Assembly: GCA_958296125.1 (NCBI GenBank)
Contig: OY282444.1
Span: 3,009,623 to 3,073,622, forward strand
Direction: 5' to 3'
Source of the DNA: an uncultured Poribacteria bacterium
Lineage (GTDB): Bacteria; Poribacteria; WGA-4E; PCPOR2b
DNA: 64,000 bases
Shown here: in pieces, positions 9,242 through 18,210 of the stretch
Position numbering within the stretch: position 1 is the stretch's first letter
Layout: each line of letters opens with the position of its first letter
Made by a program: the position numbers and the translations under genes
Notes under the pieces: model-generated
Database searches by the model: none
What the model was told of the DNA's origin: nothing
Seen by the model: the letters and a program-made list of their open reading frames with translations, nothing else

Positions 9242-9733
9242 TCACCTTGTGACACCGCGCATGATTGCAATTTTACCGGTACGGACAAGTTCTTGAATGC
9301 CGTAGGGACGTAGCAAATCGATTGCCGCCTTCAGTTTCCCCTCGTCGCCGGTCACTTCGATGATTAGAGAATCGGGCCCGACATCAACCGTGTGGGCGCG
9401 GAAGATCTCCACAATTTGGAGAATTTCGCCGCGCCGCTGTGGCTCAGCATGGACCTTAATCAGCACAATCTCCCGCTCGACGTGGTTTTCAAGGGTAAGA
9501 TCTATCACCTTGATTACGTCAATCAGCTTGTTCAGGTGCTTGTAAATCTGCTCAATAATCTGCGCGTCCCCATGCGTAACAATTGTCATGTGTGAAACGG
9601 CTGGATCGTCAGTCTCCGCGACATTGAGGCTGTCGATGTTAAATCCACGCCCACTGAACAACCCTGCAATTCGCGCGAGGACCCCGAACCGATTTTCAAC
9701 AAGTACGGAAAAGATGTGTCGTTCTTCAGTCAT
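9242..9733 (-). CDS. ilvN: Acetolactate synthase small (regulatory) subunit
   Basis: 163 residues. N-terminal ACT domain ([28 protein letters not shown]) that binds the feedback inhibitor valine, then a C-terminal ACT-like domain ([24 protein letters not shown]). Forms the holoenzyme with IlvB. Its ATG shares one base with the ilvB stop (TAATG overlap at 9731-9735), indicating translational coupling. Confidence 0.97.
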   Translation of the reverse strand: MTEERHIFSVLVENRFGVLARIAGLFSGRGFNIDSLNVAETDDPAVSHMTIVTHGDAQIIEQIYKHLNKLIDVIKVIDLTLENHVEREIVLIKVHAEPQRRGEILQIVEIFRAHTVDVGPDSLIIEVTGDEGKLKAAIDLLRPYGIQELVRTGKIAIMRGVTR

Positions 9734-11409
9734 TATGCCAAACCTCGTATAACGTCGCCAAGTCCCGCCCCCGCTGGAACCATTGGGAACACATTTTCCT
9801 CTTCATCAACGATAAAATCGATGACAACGGGCCCGTCGTCAACCCCCTTTGCTTTCTCCAATGCCGGACGGACATCCTCGATTCGCTCGACCCGAATACC
9901 TGTCGCCCCAAATGCCTCAGCAAGCTGCGCGAAATCAGGGTTATCGTGATAGTCAACAGCGGCGTAGCGTTTCTGGTGAAAGAGCTCCTGCCACTGCCGA
10001 ACCATGCCGAGATACATATTGTTGATGATGAAGATCTTGAGCGGGAGCTTCATCGTGATGGCGGGAACAAGCTCTTGTATCGTCATGATGTATGAACCGT
10101 CGCCATTGATGTTGACAACCGTTTGGTCGGGACAGCCAATCTGTGCGCCAATCGCAGCCGGCAAGCTGAACCCCATAGTGCCGAGTCCACCGGAGTTTAA
10201 CCATTGACGCGGTTCGGTGAATTTGAAATACTGTGCCGCCCACATCTGATGCTGTCCGACATCTCCAACAACTATCGCATCAGAGTAAAGGTCATAAATC
10301 TGCTCGATTACATACTGTGGCATAATTTTATCGCCCTTTTGTTGGTACTCAAAGGGGTACTGCTCTTTCCATTCATTAATTTGGCGCATCCACGGTTCAA
10401 TGTCCACGCGATGCACCAGTCTGTTCATTTCCGTCAATACGCGCTTGGCATCGCCCACAATCGGCACATCAACCGGAACGTTCTTGCCAATGCAGGAGGC
10501 ATCAATGTCAATATGAATCTTCTTCGCTCGTGACGCGAATTTCGTCAAGTCTCCCGTAACGCGGTCATCGAACCGGGCACCGACCGCAATCACAAGATCG
10601 GAATCGGTAAACGCATAGTTCGCACAGCAGGAGCCGTGCATACCGGGCATCTCCATTGCCAGCGGATGGGTTTCGGGAAATGCGCCCAAGCCCATAAGCG
10701 TTACGGTGATCGGAATACCGGTTTTCGTCGCCAACTCGCGCAATTCTTCAGAGGCGTTAGCAAGTGTTACGCCCCCACCGGCGTAGATGATCGGGCGTTC
10801 AGCATTGTGAATTAACTCAACAGCTTTCGCTATCTGGCGAGGGTGCCCATCAACCTTCGGTTTGTAGCTACGGATATTCACCTTCTCTGGATAGCGGAAT
10901 AACGATTCGTGAATCTGAGCGTCTTTGGCGAAATCGACGACGACGGGCCCAGGTCTGCCCGTGCTAGCAATGTGGAACGCTTCCGCCACAACTTCAGCGA
11001 CTTCATCGCCACTTTTGATTAAGTAACTGTGCTTGCAGACCGGGCGTGTCACGCCTATCACGTCACATTCTTGGAAGGCATCGTTACCCATCAGGTGGGT
11101 AAAGACCTGTCCCGTGATTGCTACCATCGGAATAGAATCCATAAAGGCGGTCGCGATGCCGGTCACTAGATTTGTGGCACCGGGCCCCGAAGTGGCGAGC
11201 GTGACACCGACTTTGCCGGTTGCCCGTGCGTAGCCATCGGCGGCATGTGACGCGCCTTGTTCATGCCGCATCATGATTAGTTTCACATCAGGGTGATCGT
11301 ATAGGGCATCAAAGATGGGCATCGCTGCGCCGCCGTTGACACCGAAAATATACTCCACACCCTCGTGTTTAAGACTTTCGATCAGTATTTTTGCTCCTGA
11401 TAGTTCCAT
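9733..11409 (-). CDS. ilvB: Acetolactate synthase large (catalytic) subunit
   Basis: 558 residues, usual family size. Thiamine-diphosphate enzyme that joins two pyruvates, or pyruvate and 2-oxobutyrate, as first step of branched-chain amino-acid synthesis. Catalytic glutamate in MRHEQGASHAADGYAR, FAD-domain motifs, and the TPP/Mg motif GDGSYIMTIQEL...FIINN are all present. AAAAGGAG lies seven bases before the ATG. A T-box leader lies upstream, so expression is probably controlled by uncharged branched-chain tRNA. Confidence 0.98.
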   Translation of the reverse strand: MELSGAKILIESLKHEGVEYIFGVNGGAAMPIFDALYDHPDVKLIMMRHEQGASHAADGYARATGKVGVTLATSGPGATNLVTGIATAFMDSIPMVAITGQVFTHLMGNDAFQECDVIGVTRPVCKHSYLIKSGDEVAEVVAEAFHIASTGRPGPVVVDFAKDAQIHESLFRYPEKVNIRSYKPKVDGHPRQIAKAVELIHNAERPIIYAGGGVTLANASEELRELATKTGIPITVTLMGLGAFPETHPLAMEMPGMHGSCCANYAFTDSDLVIAVGARFDDRVTGDLTKFASRAKKIHIDIDASCIGKNVPVDVPIVGDAKRVLTEMNRLVHRVDIEPWMRQINEWKEQYPFEYQQKGDKIMPQYVIEQIYDLYSDAIVVGDVGQHQMWAAQYFKFTEPRQWLNSGGLGTMGFSLPAAIGAQIGCPDQTVVNINGDGSYIMTIQELVPAITMKLPLKIFIINNMYLGMVRQWQELFHQKRYAAVDYHDNPDFAQLAEAFGATGIRVERIEDVRPALEKAKGVDDGPVVIDFIVDEEENVFPMVPAGAGLGDVIRGLA

Positions 11410-11429
11410 AGCACTCTCCTTTTCAGTTT

Positions 11430-11640
11430 AATCAAGATTTAATCAGGATTTACCCGATTAAAGGATTAACAGGACAGGATTTACGTACTTCAGTAGAGAA
11501 CAACAATCGTTGTTCCCTACGAACTTCCTGATGGAGTCCCTGCTGTAGTTGCCCGATTCATCGAGCATCGTGAGTCATATTGTGCGGTGATGAATCACCG
11601 AACTACAAGGCTTTGAGCCTCCAACCGCGTAAGTCCTACG
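11430..11640. repeat. Repeat-rich insert between the T-box terminator and ilvB
   Basis: About 250 bases separate the T-box terminator from ilvB. They hold degenerate AGGATTTAC repeats (11430-11483), a near-palindrome GAACAACAATCGTTGTTC (11498-11515; related copy at 30407-30434), and a 62-bp inverted repeat with about 18-base arms beginning GTAGTT (11545-11562 and 11589-11606). The last contains the hairpin CGGTGATGAATCACCG. No gene is seen here. Confidence 0.7.
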
Positions 11641-11664
11641 GTTTTTATTGCAAATACGTCCAAT

Positions 11665-11759
11665 AAAAAAGCCCTCCCGTTCCATCCCTCAGTAGAAAAG
11701 CCCCGATTGAAGCTTTCGGGACAACTTTTGAGGACATGCTTGGAGACGAGAAGGGCTTT
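11665..11759 (-). terminator. T-box-controlled intrinsic terminator
   Basis: Minus strand: AAAGCCCTTCTCGTCTCC pairs with GGAACGGGAGGGCTTT followed by a T-run. The loop holds a second small hairpin (CCCGAAAGC...CGGGG). The 5' arm starts about 15 bases after the T-box core, so antitermination and termination are mutually exclusive. Confidence 0.85.
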
Positions 11760-11985
11760 CTTTAAAATCCTTACCGTGGTACCACTCCAATTCCCTTTTG
11801 TTGCTTAAATACTGTGTAAAAGGGCACTCATTGGTATGCGTAACGTGCATTAACTCGGCGGACCCTACTTGGTGTGTTCAGGTCAGCAGCTCCGGGGCGA
11901 CCTTCAGTCGGGATTGCTTGGGAAAATCTCTCAGCCGGTGGATTTCCCGCTCTGTCAAGCCCGCTCGACTTACTCCTCCCCTTCA
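11665..11985 (-). ncRNA. T-box riboswitch leader of ilvBNC
   Basis: On the minus strand the leader shows T-box landmarks in order: GATGAAGGGGAG and GGAGTAAGT at the 5' end of Stem I; a distal stem with GGCTGAGA loop; CGCCCCGGAGC; AAGTAGG and CGTTA of the Stem II region; then the T-box core AGTGGTACCACGG (11774-11792) and a terminator. The bulge UGGU pairs with ACCA, that is, a tRNA with discriminator A, as in Ile, Leu and Val tRNAs. A possible specifier is GTC (Val) at 11899-11901, but this is tentative. Uncharged tRNA would stabilise the antiterminator and switch on ilvBNC. Confidence 0.85.
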
Positions 11986-12055
11986 TCGCTTTTGTGTATT
12001 CAATTTTGAACAAGATTGGTTATTGGGAAAATCTCGAAAAAACCTGTTAATTCAA

Positions 12056-12556
12056 TTAATTTTCCTCTTCATCGGAATGTTTCGATGGACGCTCACACCC
12101 ATCCTCAAACGCCTCCGACTCTCGTTGAACTCGCTCATCTTCAGGGAAACGCTCCCGCGCCCGGCGGTAAACCTCTGCAGCTTTTTCGGCCTCGCCTGCT
12201 TCTTCGTAGGCCCGCGTCCACTCTAGGTAGCTATCCGCTCGATTCGGATGGGATTTGAAGGAATCGCTTCTGCTGGCTTGCTGTAGGAGAGCATTTGTCC
12301 TAGTCCATATAATACATCTACAGCGGTTGGGTCCATTTCAAACAATCGCCGAAAAGTTGCCTCCCTCTCATTGCCATCGTGAGGTAGCAATTGGGCCAAT
12401 AAAGGTTTGACCCTTTTTGGGATACTTGGTTGGAAAAAGTTTAGGGAGTTTTATATAGACATTTCCCACCCATGGTTCCTGCTCTTGACTTTGTAATAGC
12501 CTTCCAAAGGCAAGCACCATAACAATTCCTAACATGACTAATAAAATACTGAACAT
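12056..12556 (-). pseudogene. Frameshifted small membrane-anchored TPR protein
   Basis: AAGGAG lies four bases before an ATG at 12556 that encodes a single membrane segment (MFSILLVMLGIVMVLAFGRLL). The frame then breaks near an A5 run at about 12425. A second frame continues with LAQLLPHDGNEREATFRRLF and DPTAVDVLYGLGQML (TPR-like). A third frame, after a break near 12240, gives SYLEWTRAYEEAGEAEKAAEVYRRARERFPED, a clear TPR helix pair, ending in an acidic tail at 12056. Together these form one about 165-residue protein with two frameshifts. It is either a decayed gene or one with indel errors in the assembly. Confidence 0.6.
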
Positions 12557-12618
12557 CACTCTCCTTGCATATTGATTCCTCTTTTGAGAAAAACGTTCGG
12601 GCTCCCAAGTAAGAAGGC

Positions 12619-12669
12619 GTAGAAGTGAAACCCATTCCACAAACGTTGTCGAAGGGATTTCACTTCTAC
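12619..12669. terminator. Long hairpin 3' of sodA
   Basis: Arms GTAGAAGTGAAACCC (12619-12633) and GGGATTTCACTTCTAC (12654-12669) are nearly perfect complements. The hairpin lies just past the sodA stop on the minus strand and could stop or stabilise its transcript; there is no long T-run. Confidence 0.55.
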
Positions 12670-12684
12670 AACCAGAGCGTCGTC

Positions 12685-13299
12685 CTAGCCTTTTGCAGCA
12701 GCGTAACGTCTGGCGACCTCTTCCCAATTGATAACGTTCCCCCACGCTTCAATATAAGCGGGGCGGAGGTTTTGATATTTCAAATAATACGCATGTTCCC
12801 ACACATCAAGACCCAGTATCGGTGTATGGCCCTGCATGATGGGGCTATCTTGGTTAGCAGTCGAGTAGATCTGCAAATCACCATTTTCATCAACAACCAC
12901 CCATGCCCAGCCAGATCCGAAGCGGGTCGTCGCGGCTGTCACAAACTGTTCTGTGGCAGCCTCGCAAGATCCAAAAGCGGAGTTGATCGCATCGTCTATT
13001 TCTCCTGTGGGTTCGCCGCCACCGTTGGGTCCCATTATGGTCCAGAAGAATGAATGGTTGGCATGTCCGCCGCCATTATTGATAACAGCTTGCCGCTTGG
13101 CTTCCGGCACCTGGTCGATATTACGCAGCAAGTCTTCGACCGACAGGGCTGCCAAATCATCAAGTCCTTCAAGGGCAGTGTTAAGATTAGTGATGTAAGC
13201 CTGATGGTGTTTTCCATGATGGATCTGCATCGTTTGCTCGTCAATATACGGTTCTAAAGCGTTATGAGCATACGGCAGGTCGGGGAGTGTATGTGCCAT
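12685..13299 (-). CDS. sodA: Superoxide dismutase (Mn/Fe family)
   Basis: 204 residues from the ATG at 13299, with AAGGAGG eight bases upstream; the longer frame to 13365 is not needed. Converts superoxide to oxygen and peroxide, cytosolic. Metal ligands are visible in the order H (MQIHHGKHH), H (HANHSFFW), D and H ([13 protein letters not shown]). [10 protein letters not shown] and NQDSPIM favour the manganese subtype. A sigma70-like promoter lies upstream at 13398-13426, with the MITE-like element beyond it. Confidence 0.97.
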   Translation of the reverse strand: MAHTLPDLPYAHNALEPYIDEQTMQIHHGKHHQAYITNLNTALEGLDDLAALSVEDLLRNIDQVPEAKRQAVINNGGGHANHSFFWTIMGPNGGGEPTGEIDDAINSAFGSCEAATEQFVTAATTRFGSGWAWVVVDENGDLQIYSTANQDSPIMQGHTPILGLDVWEHAYYLKYQNLRPAYIEAWGNVINWEEVARRYAAAKG

Positions 13300-13397
13300 G
13301 AGGATTTGCCTCCTTAGGAATTCCTTTAATTTTGAAGTTGATAAGCTAACACTAACTAAGCACATAAGTGCTAAACATATAGTCCTTAAACCACTTT

Positions 13398-13426
13398 ATT
13401 ATAACACATAGAGCAATCAAAGCCAA
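13398..13426 (-). promoter_or_regulatory. Sigma70-type promoter of sodA
   Basis: Minus strand TTGGCT (13421-13426), 17-base spacer, TATAAT (13398-13403), about 100 bases before the sodA ATG. Confidence 0.65.
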
Positions 13427-13429
13427 GCG

Positions 13430-13537
13430 ATTTTTATCATAGGGCTATTTAGTTTTCGATTTTCTCTCTGTCTGAGCGGTGTGTTGGGATTCGGAAATCT
13501 CTCCTACAGAAGAACTAAATGCCCCTAATTTTTATCA
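13430..13537. mobile_element. 88-bp MITE-like element with 10-bp target duplication (copy 1)
   Basis: Element 13440-13527 starts TAGGGCTATTTAGTTTTC and its other end, reverse-complemented, reads TAGGGGCATTTAGTTCTTC. It is flanked by identical ATTTTTATCA at 13430-13439 and 13528-13537. A second copy with the same termini but a different duplication lies at 34302-34454. It sits between the divergent promoters of sodA and guaA and encodes nothing. Confidence 0.85.
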
Positions 13538-13545
13538 ATGCTTGA

Positions 13546-13574
13546 TTGACCGTCCTGCTAATCTATGATACAAT
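13546..13574 (+). promoter_or_regulatory. Sigma70-type promoter of guaA
   Basis: TTGACC (13546-13551), 17-base spacer, TACAAT (13569-13574), 36 bases before the ATG at 13611. The -35 box is 19 bases from the end of the MITE-like element. Confidence 0.7.
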
Positions 13575-13610
13575 AAATTCACGACTTAATAGATGAAAAG
13601 GTTACGCACA

Positions 13611-15149
13611 ATGAAACGTGAAACCATAGTTGTTCTAGATTTCGGTTCGCAGTATACACAGTTAATCGCGCGGCGGATCCGTGAACACAAGGTGTACTGT
13701 GAGATCCATCCCTACAACATTCCGCTAAATCAGTTGGCATCCATGCAACCGAACGGTATCATCTTCTCTGGCGGCCCTGCAAGCGTCTACGCAACAGATG
13801 CGCCCCTGATCGATCCAAAAATTTTAACGCTCGGTGTGCCGATCCTCGGTATCTGTTACGGTATGCAGCTCATCGCGCGCCTCTCCGCCGGTGGAAAAGT
13901 GCACCCTGCCGTTGATCGCGAATTTGGTTCAGCAGAATTAACCGTAGATCTGCCGATTCCATTGTTTGCCGACCTGCCGAAGACGATAGATGTCTGGATG
14001 AGCCACGGCGACCGAATTGAGGTTCTGCCTGATAGATTTCACCCCGTTGCCCATACCCACAATTCCCCTATTGCAGCGATAGCGGATCTAGAGCAGGATA
14101 TCTACGGTTTGCAATTCCATCCGGAGGTTATCCACACGCGAGATGAGAACCGGCTGCTTGGCAATTTTGTCTATGAGATTTGTGATTGTAACGACCAATG
14201 GACGATGGAGTCCTTCATCGCGGAAGCGACAGAGAAGATTCGTATCGAAACAGGTGGTGCTCGCGTGTTATGCGCCGTGAGCGGGGGTGTCGATTCGACA
14301 GTGCTTGCGACGTTACTAAAACGTGCTGTCGGGGATGCACTGGTCTGCGTTTTTGTCAATAACGGCTTGTTGCGGAAAAATGAAGCAGATCAGGTGTTGT
14401 CAACTTTTCGAGAGCTCGGGATTGATGTTTATTATGTCGATGCTACTGACCGATTTCTCGAATATCTTTCAGGCGTTGAAAGCCCGGAGCAGAAGCGCAA
14501 AATCATCGGGAATCAGTTCATCGAAGTGTTCAAAGAAGAATCCGCACAAATTGGACAGATCGACTTCCTAGCGCAAGGAACGCTCTATCCTGATGTAATT
14601 GAGAGTGTGTCCGTCAAAGGACCATCAGCGACGATTAAGACGCACCATAATGTCGGTGGGCTTCCCGAAAATCTGCCGTTCAAATTGATCGAACCGCTGC
14701 GTGAACTGTTCAAAGACGAAGTGCGAGCGGTCGGGTCAGAACTGGACATCCCGAAATCGGTCTTGGGACGGCACCCGTTTCCGGGCCCCGGTTTAGCTGT
14801 CCGTATATTGGGACCAATCACGCAAGAACGTCTCGATATGCTGCGGGAGGCAGATGAAATCTTCATCGCAGAGCTACGGAAAGCGGGGCTATATGACGAA
14901 ATCTGGCAGGCGTTGACTGTGTTTCTGCCGGTTAAGAGTGTAGGCGTGATGGGCGACGAGCGTACCTACGAAAACGTTGTCGCGTTGCGAGCCGTGACGA
15001 GTACCGATGGCATGACAGCGGATTGGGCGAAGATTCCTCACAACGTATTGGGTGTTATTTCCAACCGCATCATCAATGAGGTACGTGGCATCAATCGTGT
15101 CGTTTACGATATTAGCTCAAAACCACCGAGTACAATTGAGTGGGAGTGA
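13611..15149 (+). CDS. guaA: GMP synthase (glutamine-hydrolysing)
   Basis: 512 residues from the ATG at 13611 (AAAGG about 11 bases upstream); an ATG 18 bases earlier is less likely. Converts XMP, ATP and glutamine to GMP. The N-terminal class-I glutaminase has its nucleophile Cys82 in GICYGMQ and its His-Glu in FHPEV. The ATP-pyrophosphatase domain has the P-loop SGGVDSTV. The C-terminal dimer domain ends in the usual PPSTIEWE. Monocistronic or read into the GH-like gene that starts 118 bases later. Confidence 0.98.
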   Translation: MKRETIVVLDFGSQYTQLIARRIREHKVYCEIHPYNIPLNQLASMQPNGIIFSGGPASVYATDAPLIDPKILTLGVPILGICYGMQLIARLSAGGKVHPAVDREFGSAELTVDLPIPLFADLPKTIDVWMSHGDRIEVLPDRFHPVAHTHNSPIAAIADLEQDIYGLQFHPEVIHTRDENRLLGNFVYEICDCNDQWTMESFIAEATEKIRIETGGARVLCAVSGGVDSTVLATLLKRAVGDALVCVFVNNGLLRKNEADQVLSTFRELGIDVYYVDATDRFLEYLSGVESPEQKRKIIGNQFIEVFKEESAQIGQIDFLAQGTLYPDVIESVSVKGPSATIKTHHNVGGLPENLPFKLIEPLRELFKDEVRAVGSELDIPKSVLGRHPFPGPGLAVRILGPITQERLDMLREADEIFIAELRKAGLYDEIWQALTVFLPVKSVGVMGDERTYENVVALRAVTSTDGMTADWAKIPHNVLGVISNRIINEVRGINRVVYDISSKPPSTIEWE

Positions 15150-15267
15150 CAGGGCGAAACATGGTGGGAAGGGACGTGGAAGTGGCCCAGTTCCCGGAGC
15201 ACTTGAAGTTCACCCCAATGTAAAATCTATAGCTGCATTCCGCAATAACACCGAAAGGAAAACGAAT

Positions 15268-16812
15268 ATGCCCACTCCTCCTGAATATCGAATTATCTAC
15301 AATTGGGACGGTGCCCCTCATGGCTACTCTGAGCCGCCGCAATCTGTAAACGCCTTCCTCGAAAAGGTTTACGCTCCTCTGGAGGATACGCAGGTCGGTG
15401 CCCATTTCTGGTGCATCGGCGAACATGCCGCTCGATGGCAGAGCGATGTCCTTGAACAGCTCGGCGATATCCACGGTCGGCGTTATGAAAGCGTTCAGGC
15501 GTACATTCACACCGAAAACATCCGTCAGATGGTGGAGCGTGGCGAAGATCCGCAGCAAGCACTTATCGAGCGTGGACACCAACTTGGGATGCATGTTTAT
15601 GCCTCAGTGCGAATGAACGACAATCACTTCAGCGGGGCACAGGTCGCTGACTTGGAGAGACTGCACCACACGGAACTGACACAGATGCGGATCGAACATC
15701 CGGAGTGGTTGCTCGGCGATCAGACATCGGAGTGGTTCGCACTCTCATGGAATTTCGCGGTCCCTGAAATACGGGAACACCGCTACGCACACATCAAGGA
15801 GATTTGCGAACGGTATGACTGGGACGGTGTCGAATTGGATTGGCAGCGACACGCCTTTCATCTGCCCGCAGACGAAGGCTACCGACTTCGGTACGTCCTA
15901 ACCGACCTTCAGCGAGCGGTGAGACAGATGACCGATGCTCTCGCGAAGAAACGCGGCAGACCGTTCTATTTAGCAGCGCGTGTGGCTGGTACGCTGGAGA
16001 TGTGCCGCAACATCGGATACGACATTCCGACTTGGGTGAACGAGGGGTTAGTGGACATCCTGATTCCCGCCGGCGGTGCCGCAACGGATCCTTCCTTAGA
16101 TGTCGCAGCTTTTGTCGAGCTATGTCAAGATAAGCCGATTGCGGTCTACCCCGGATTTGATGGCGGCTTGCCTGAAGCCTTCGCTGGGCCCGAGGATGCC
16201 GAGACCAAAGACCGGATGCGGACTCGTGCTATCGCCAGCCGCTACCACAAGGCAGGTGCCGATGGTATCTATGTCTTCAACTGGCACGCGAACCGCGATT
16301 CGAGGCGGGAATTGCTCTCGCAGATCGGATCGCCCGATACATTGCGGGGCACGGACAAAATTTATGCGGCAACGCATCGCTTCCTTCAGAAGACAGGAGA
16401 ATGGCGGGGGGCTTACCGAAATGACCGCCTTTGGGGCGAAGTCCCGGTTGCGCTGAAACAGACGCTCACCGGCGAAGGTCCAACGATTACACTAAATGTG
16501 GTGGACGATTTATCAACTAACATCCCCAAACAGGTCGAGTTACGAGTGCGGCTGGATCAGTGGGTGCGCGGCGATGTGGTGCGAGTCTGGTGGGATGGGG
16601 CAGTCCTTGATGACCCGACAATTCGCTATTGCACCATCAATGACCCACATCGTATTTCAGATGTGAGCGGGGCGGCGTGGTTATGTTTCGAGATGGATGC
16701 GCCCCAATCCGATCGGGGTTTACACGAAGTCAAGGTTGCGCTTGAGGAACGTCACCCGAAGATTGCCCCTGACATTGTGTTGACGGATGTGGAGTTGGTC
16801 GTTCGCTTTTAG
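15268..16812 (+). CDS. Glycoside-hydrolase-like family 10-type TIM-barrel protein
   Basis: 514 residues from the ATG at 15268, with AAAGGA eight bases upstream. A TIM-barrel protein resembling putative family-10-like hydrolases (GHL type). Visible blocks are VYASVRMNDNHF, LSWNFAVPEIREH, YDWDGVELDWQRH (probable catalytic acid region D-G-V-E-L-D), PTWVNEGLVDILIPAGG and GADGIYVFNWHAN. A C-terminal beta domain follows from about residue 400. No signal peptide, so it probably acts in the cytosol on oligosaccharide or glycoside products. A clear paralogue lies at 50776-52266. First gene of an apparent four-gene operon ending with the enolase-superfamily gene. Confidence 0.8.
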   Translation: MPTPPEYRIIYNWDGAPHGYSEPPQSVNAFLEKVYAPLEDTQVGAHFWCIGEHAARWQSDVLEQLGDIHGRRYESVQAYIHTENIRQMVERGEDPQQALIERGHQLGMHVYASVRMNDNHFSGAQVADLERLHHTELTQMRIEHPEWLLGDQTSEWFALSWNFAVPEIREHRYAHIKEICERYDWDGVELDWQRHAFHLPADEGYRLRYVLTDLQRAVRQMTDALAKKRGRPFYLAARVAGTLEMCRNIGYDIPTWVNEGLVDILIPAGGAATDPSLDVAAFVELCQDKPIAVYPGFDGGLPEAFAGPEDAETKDRMRTRAIASRYHKAGADGIYVFNWHANRDSRRELLSQIGSPDTLRGTDKIYAATHRFLQKTGEWRGAYRNDRLWGEVPVALKQTLTGEGPTITLNVVDDLSTNIPKQVELRVRLDQWVRGDVVRVWWDGAVLDDPTIRYCTINDPHRISDVSGAAWLCFEMDAPQSDRGLHEVKVALEERHPKIAPDIVLTDVELVVRF

Positions 16813-16872
16813 CACAGTCGCCATGTGAGGGAGATGCTGGTTGATGCCCCTTGAGCTAGAGGAGGAGTGTCA

Positions 16873-17328
16873 ATGACACTAGCTAGTCAATATCAATCTG
16901 AAAAAACGACGGTGGAGACAGCAGCTGAAAGCAAGTTGGTAATTGTTTGCCGAGCAGTTGCTTTTGCACTCCTGATGCTATATGTCGCATTTGGTCCCTT
17001 TTACAAGCAGGGGCTGAGGGGTAAATCAAATGCCTTTCAGGCATGGCGGATGTACCATACTCGTGGAATCGGTGTCTGTGATGTGGAATTTTACATTCGA
17101 CATCCGGATGGACGCATCGAGCACGTTGACCATTTCAAAACATTGGATTATGACAAATTGTTGAAATCACACCACCATCTGCGGCGGATTATGGGTGCAA
17201 AAGGTGTATTGCATGTGGGACAACGCATACGACAGAAAGTGGGGAATACTGCTGATTTGCGAGTAAACGCACGCATCGGCACGCGCAAAGGGTGGGAAAC
17301 CCTATATGTGGATAAACGCATTGAATGA
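16873..17328 (+). CDS. Small single-pass membrane protein, partner of HTTM-like gene
   Basis: 151 residues from the ATG at 16873; GGAGGAG lies six bases upstream and rules out the in-frame GTG. One membrane segment at about residues 22-40 (VCRAVAFALLMLYVAFG) precedes a soluble 110-residue domain with histidines (HHHLRR). The domain contains CDVEFYIRHPDGRIEHVDHF, resembling the extracytoplasmic companion domains found beside HTTM or vitamin-K-carboxylase-like proteins. The next gene begins 29 bases later. Function unknown. Confidence 0.7.
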   Translation: MTLASQYQSEKTTVETAAESKLVIVCRAVAFALLMLYVAFGPFYKQGLRGKSNAFQAWRMYHTRGIGVCDVEFYIRHPDGRIEHVDHFKTLDYDKLLKSHHHLRRIMGAKGVLHVGQRIRQKVGNTADLRVNARIGTRKGWETLYVDKRIE

Positions 17329-17357
17329 CGAAGCGCACTTGACCAAATATGTAAGCC

Positions 17358-18191
17358 TTGCAAGCCATGTTACGTATCCTACAGCATTTTTATAATTGGG
17401 CATTGTGTTATCGCGATTCCACCCGTTCAGTGGGTTTAATCCGAATCGGATTGGTTCTGCTCATCTGGGCTCGGTGGGCAGGTGAACTGATACTCTGTCG
17501 GGATATACGACTGAGCGCAATTCTACTCAATTCTGCGTTTTTCCTCCTTACCGGCCTTATGTGCGTCGGTCTATGGACGCGAGTGTCATCAATGGGGACA
17601 GCCATCATTATTTCGGTGATGTTTGCTATGTATGAGTCATGGAAACATCATCATACGTTTCTCTTGGTCATGTCTACCCTCTTTATTGCACTGACACCGT
17701 GCGGCCTGTCATACTCGTTAGATCGTTGGTTGGCACTCCGCCGCGCTCTAAAATCAGGCTTACCCCCACCGCCTGAAATCGGCAATTTGTGGGGCCTACG
17801 CCTAATTGCCATTCAATTGTCGATGGTCTATTTTTGGACCGCCTACGACAAACTTAACTGGGGGTTTTTGAGTGGTGCCCGCATGGAACTCCTCGTTTAC
17901 AACTATTATGCGGGGTTTGACTACGCGACCCTCCCCGGGTTTTCTGCGCTCTGTTTTATTGTTGCAATTACGACTGTGATACTGGAATTCCTACTGGCAT
18001 TCGGATTGTATATTCCTAAATTCCGCAAATACTTGATGCTCGCCGGAATCGTCTTGCATGTCCTTTTTTACGTCTTATTGCCCATCCGTACCTTTACTTT
18101 GACCATGATTCTCTTGTATCTTGCCTTCATTCCAGCGGCTTCCGTTCATCATTTCATCAACAATATGCATGAGGGTTACGAAACTGCTTAG
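17358..18191 (+). CDS. HTTM-domain (vitamin-K carboxylase-like) membrane protein
   Basis: About 277 residues with six to seven hydrophobic segments. The segment YFWTAYDKLNWGFLSGARMEL matches the conserved Y/F-F-x-A-x-x-K-L-x-x-W loop of the HTTM family. The family is named for horizontally transferred transmembrane proteins related to gamma-glutamyl carboxylase, but bacterial members have no settled reaction. Start is TTG at 17358 or ATG at 17367; neither has a strong ribosome site, which suggests coupling to the gene 29 bases upstream. Confidence 0.75.
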   Translation: MQAMLRILQHFYNWALCYRDSTRSVGLIRIGLVLLIWARWAGELILCRDIRLSAILLNSAFFLLTGLMCVGLWTRVSSMGTAIIISVMFAMYESWKHHHTFLLVMSTLFIALTPCGLSYSLDRWLALRRALKSGLPPPPEIGNLWGLRLIAIQLSMVYFWTAYDKLNWGFLSGARMELLVYNYYAGFDYATLPGFSALCFIVAITTVILEFLLAFGLYIPKFRKYLMLAGIVLHVLFYVLLPIRTFTLTMILLYLAFIPAASVHHFINNMHEGYETA

Positions 18192-18210
18192 AGGAGGAGA
18201 TGTCAAAACC

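Noticed and set aside
11798-12226. 142-codon plus-strand ORF
   Set aside because: Covers the T-box leader and the TPR remnant on the opposite strand; no support.
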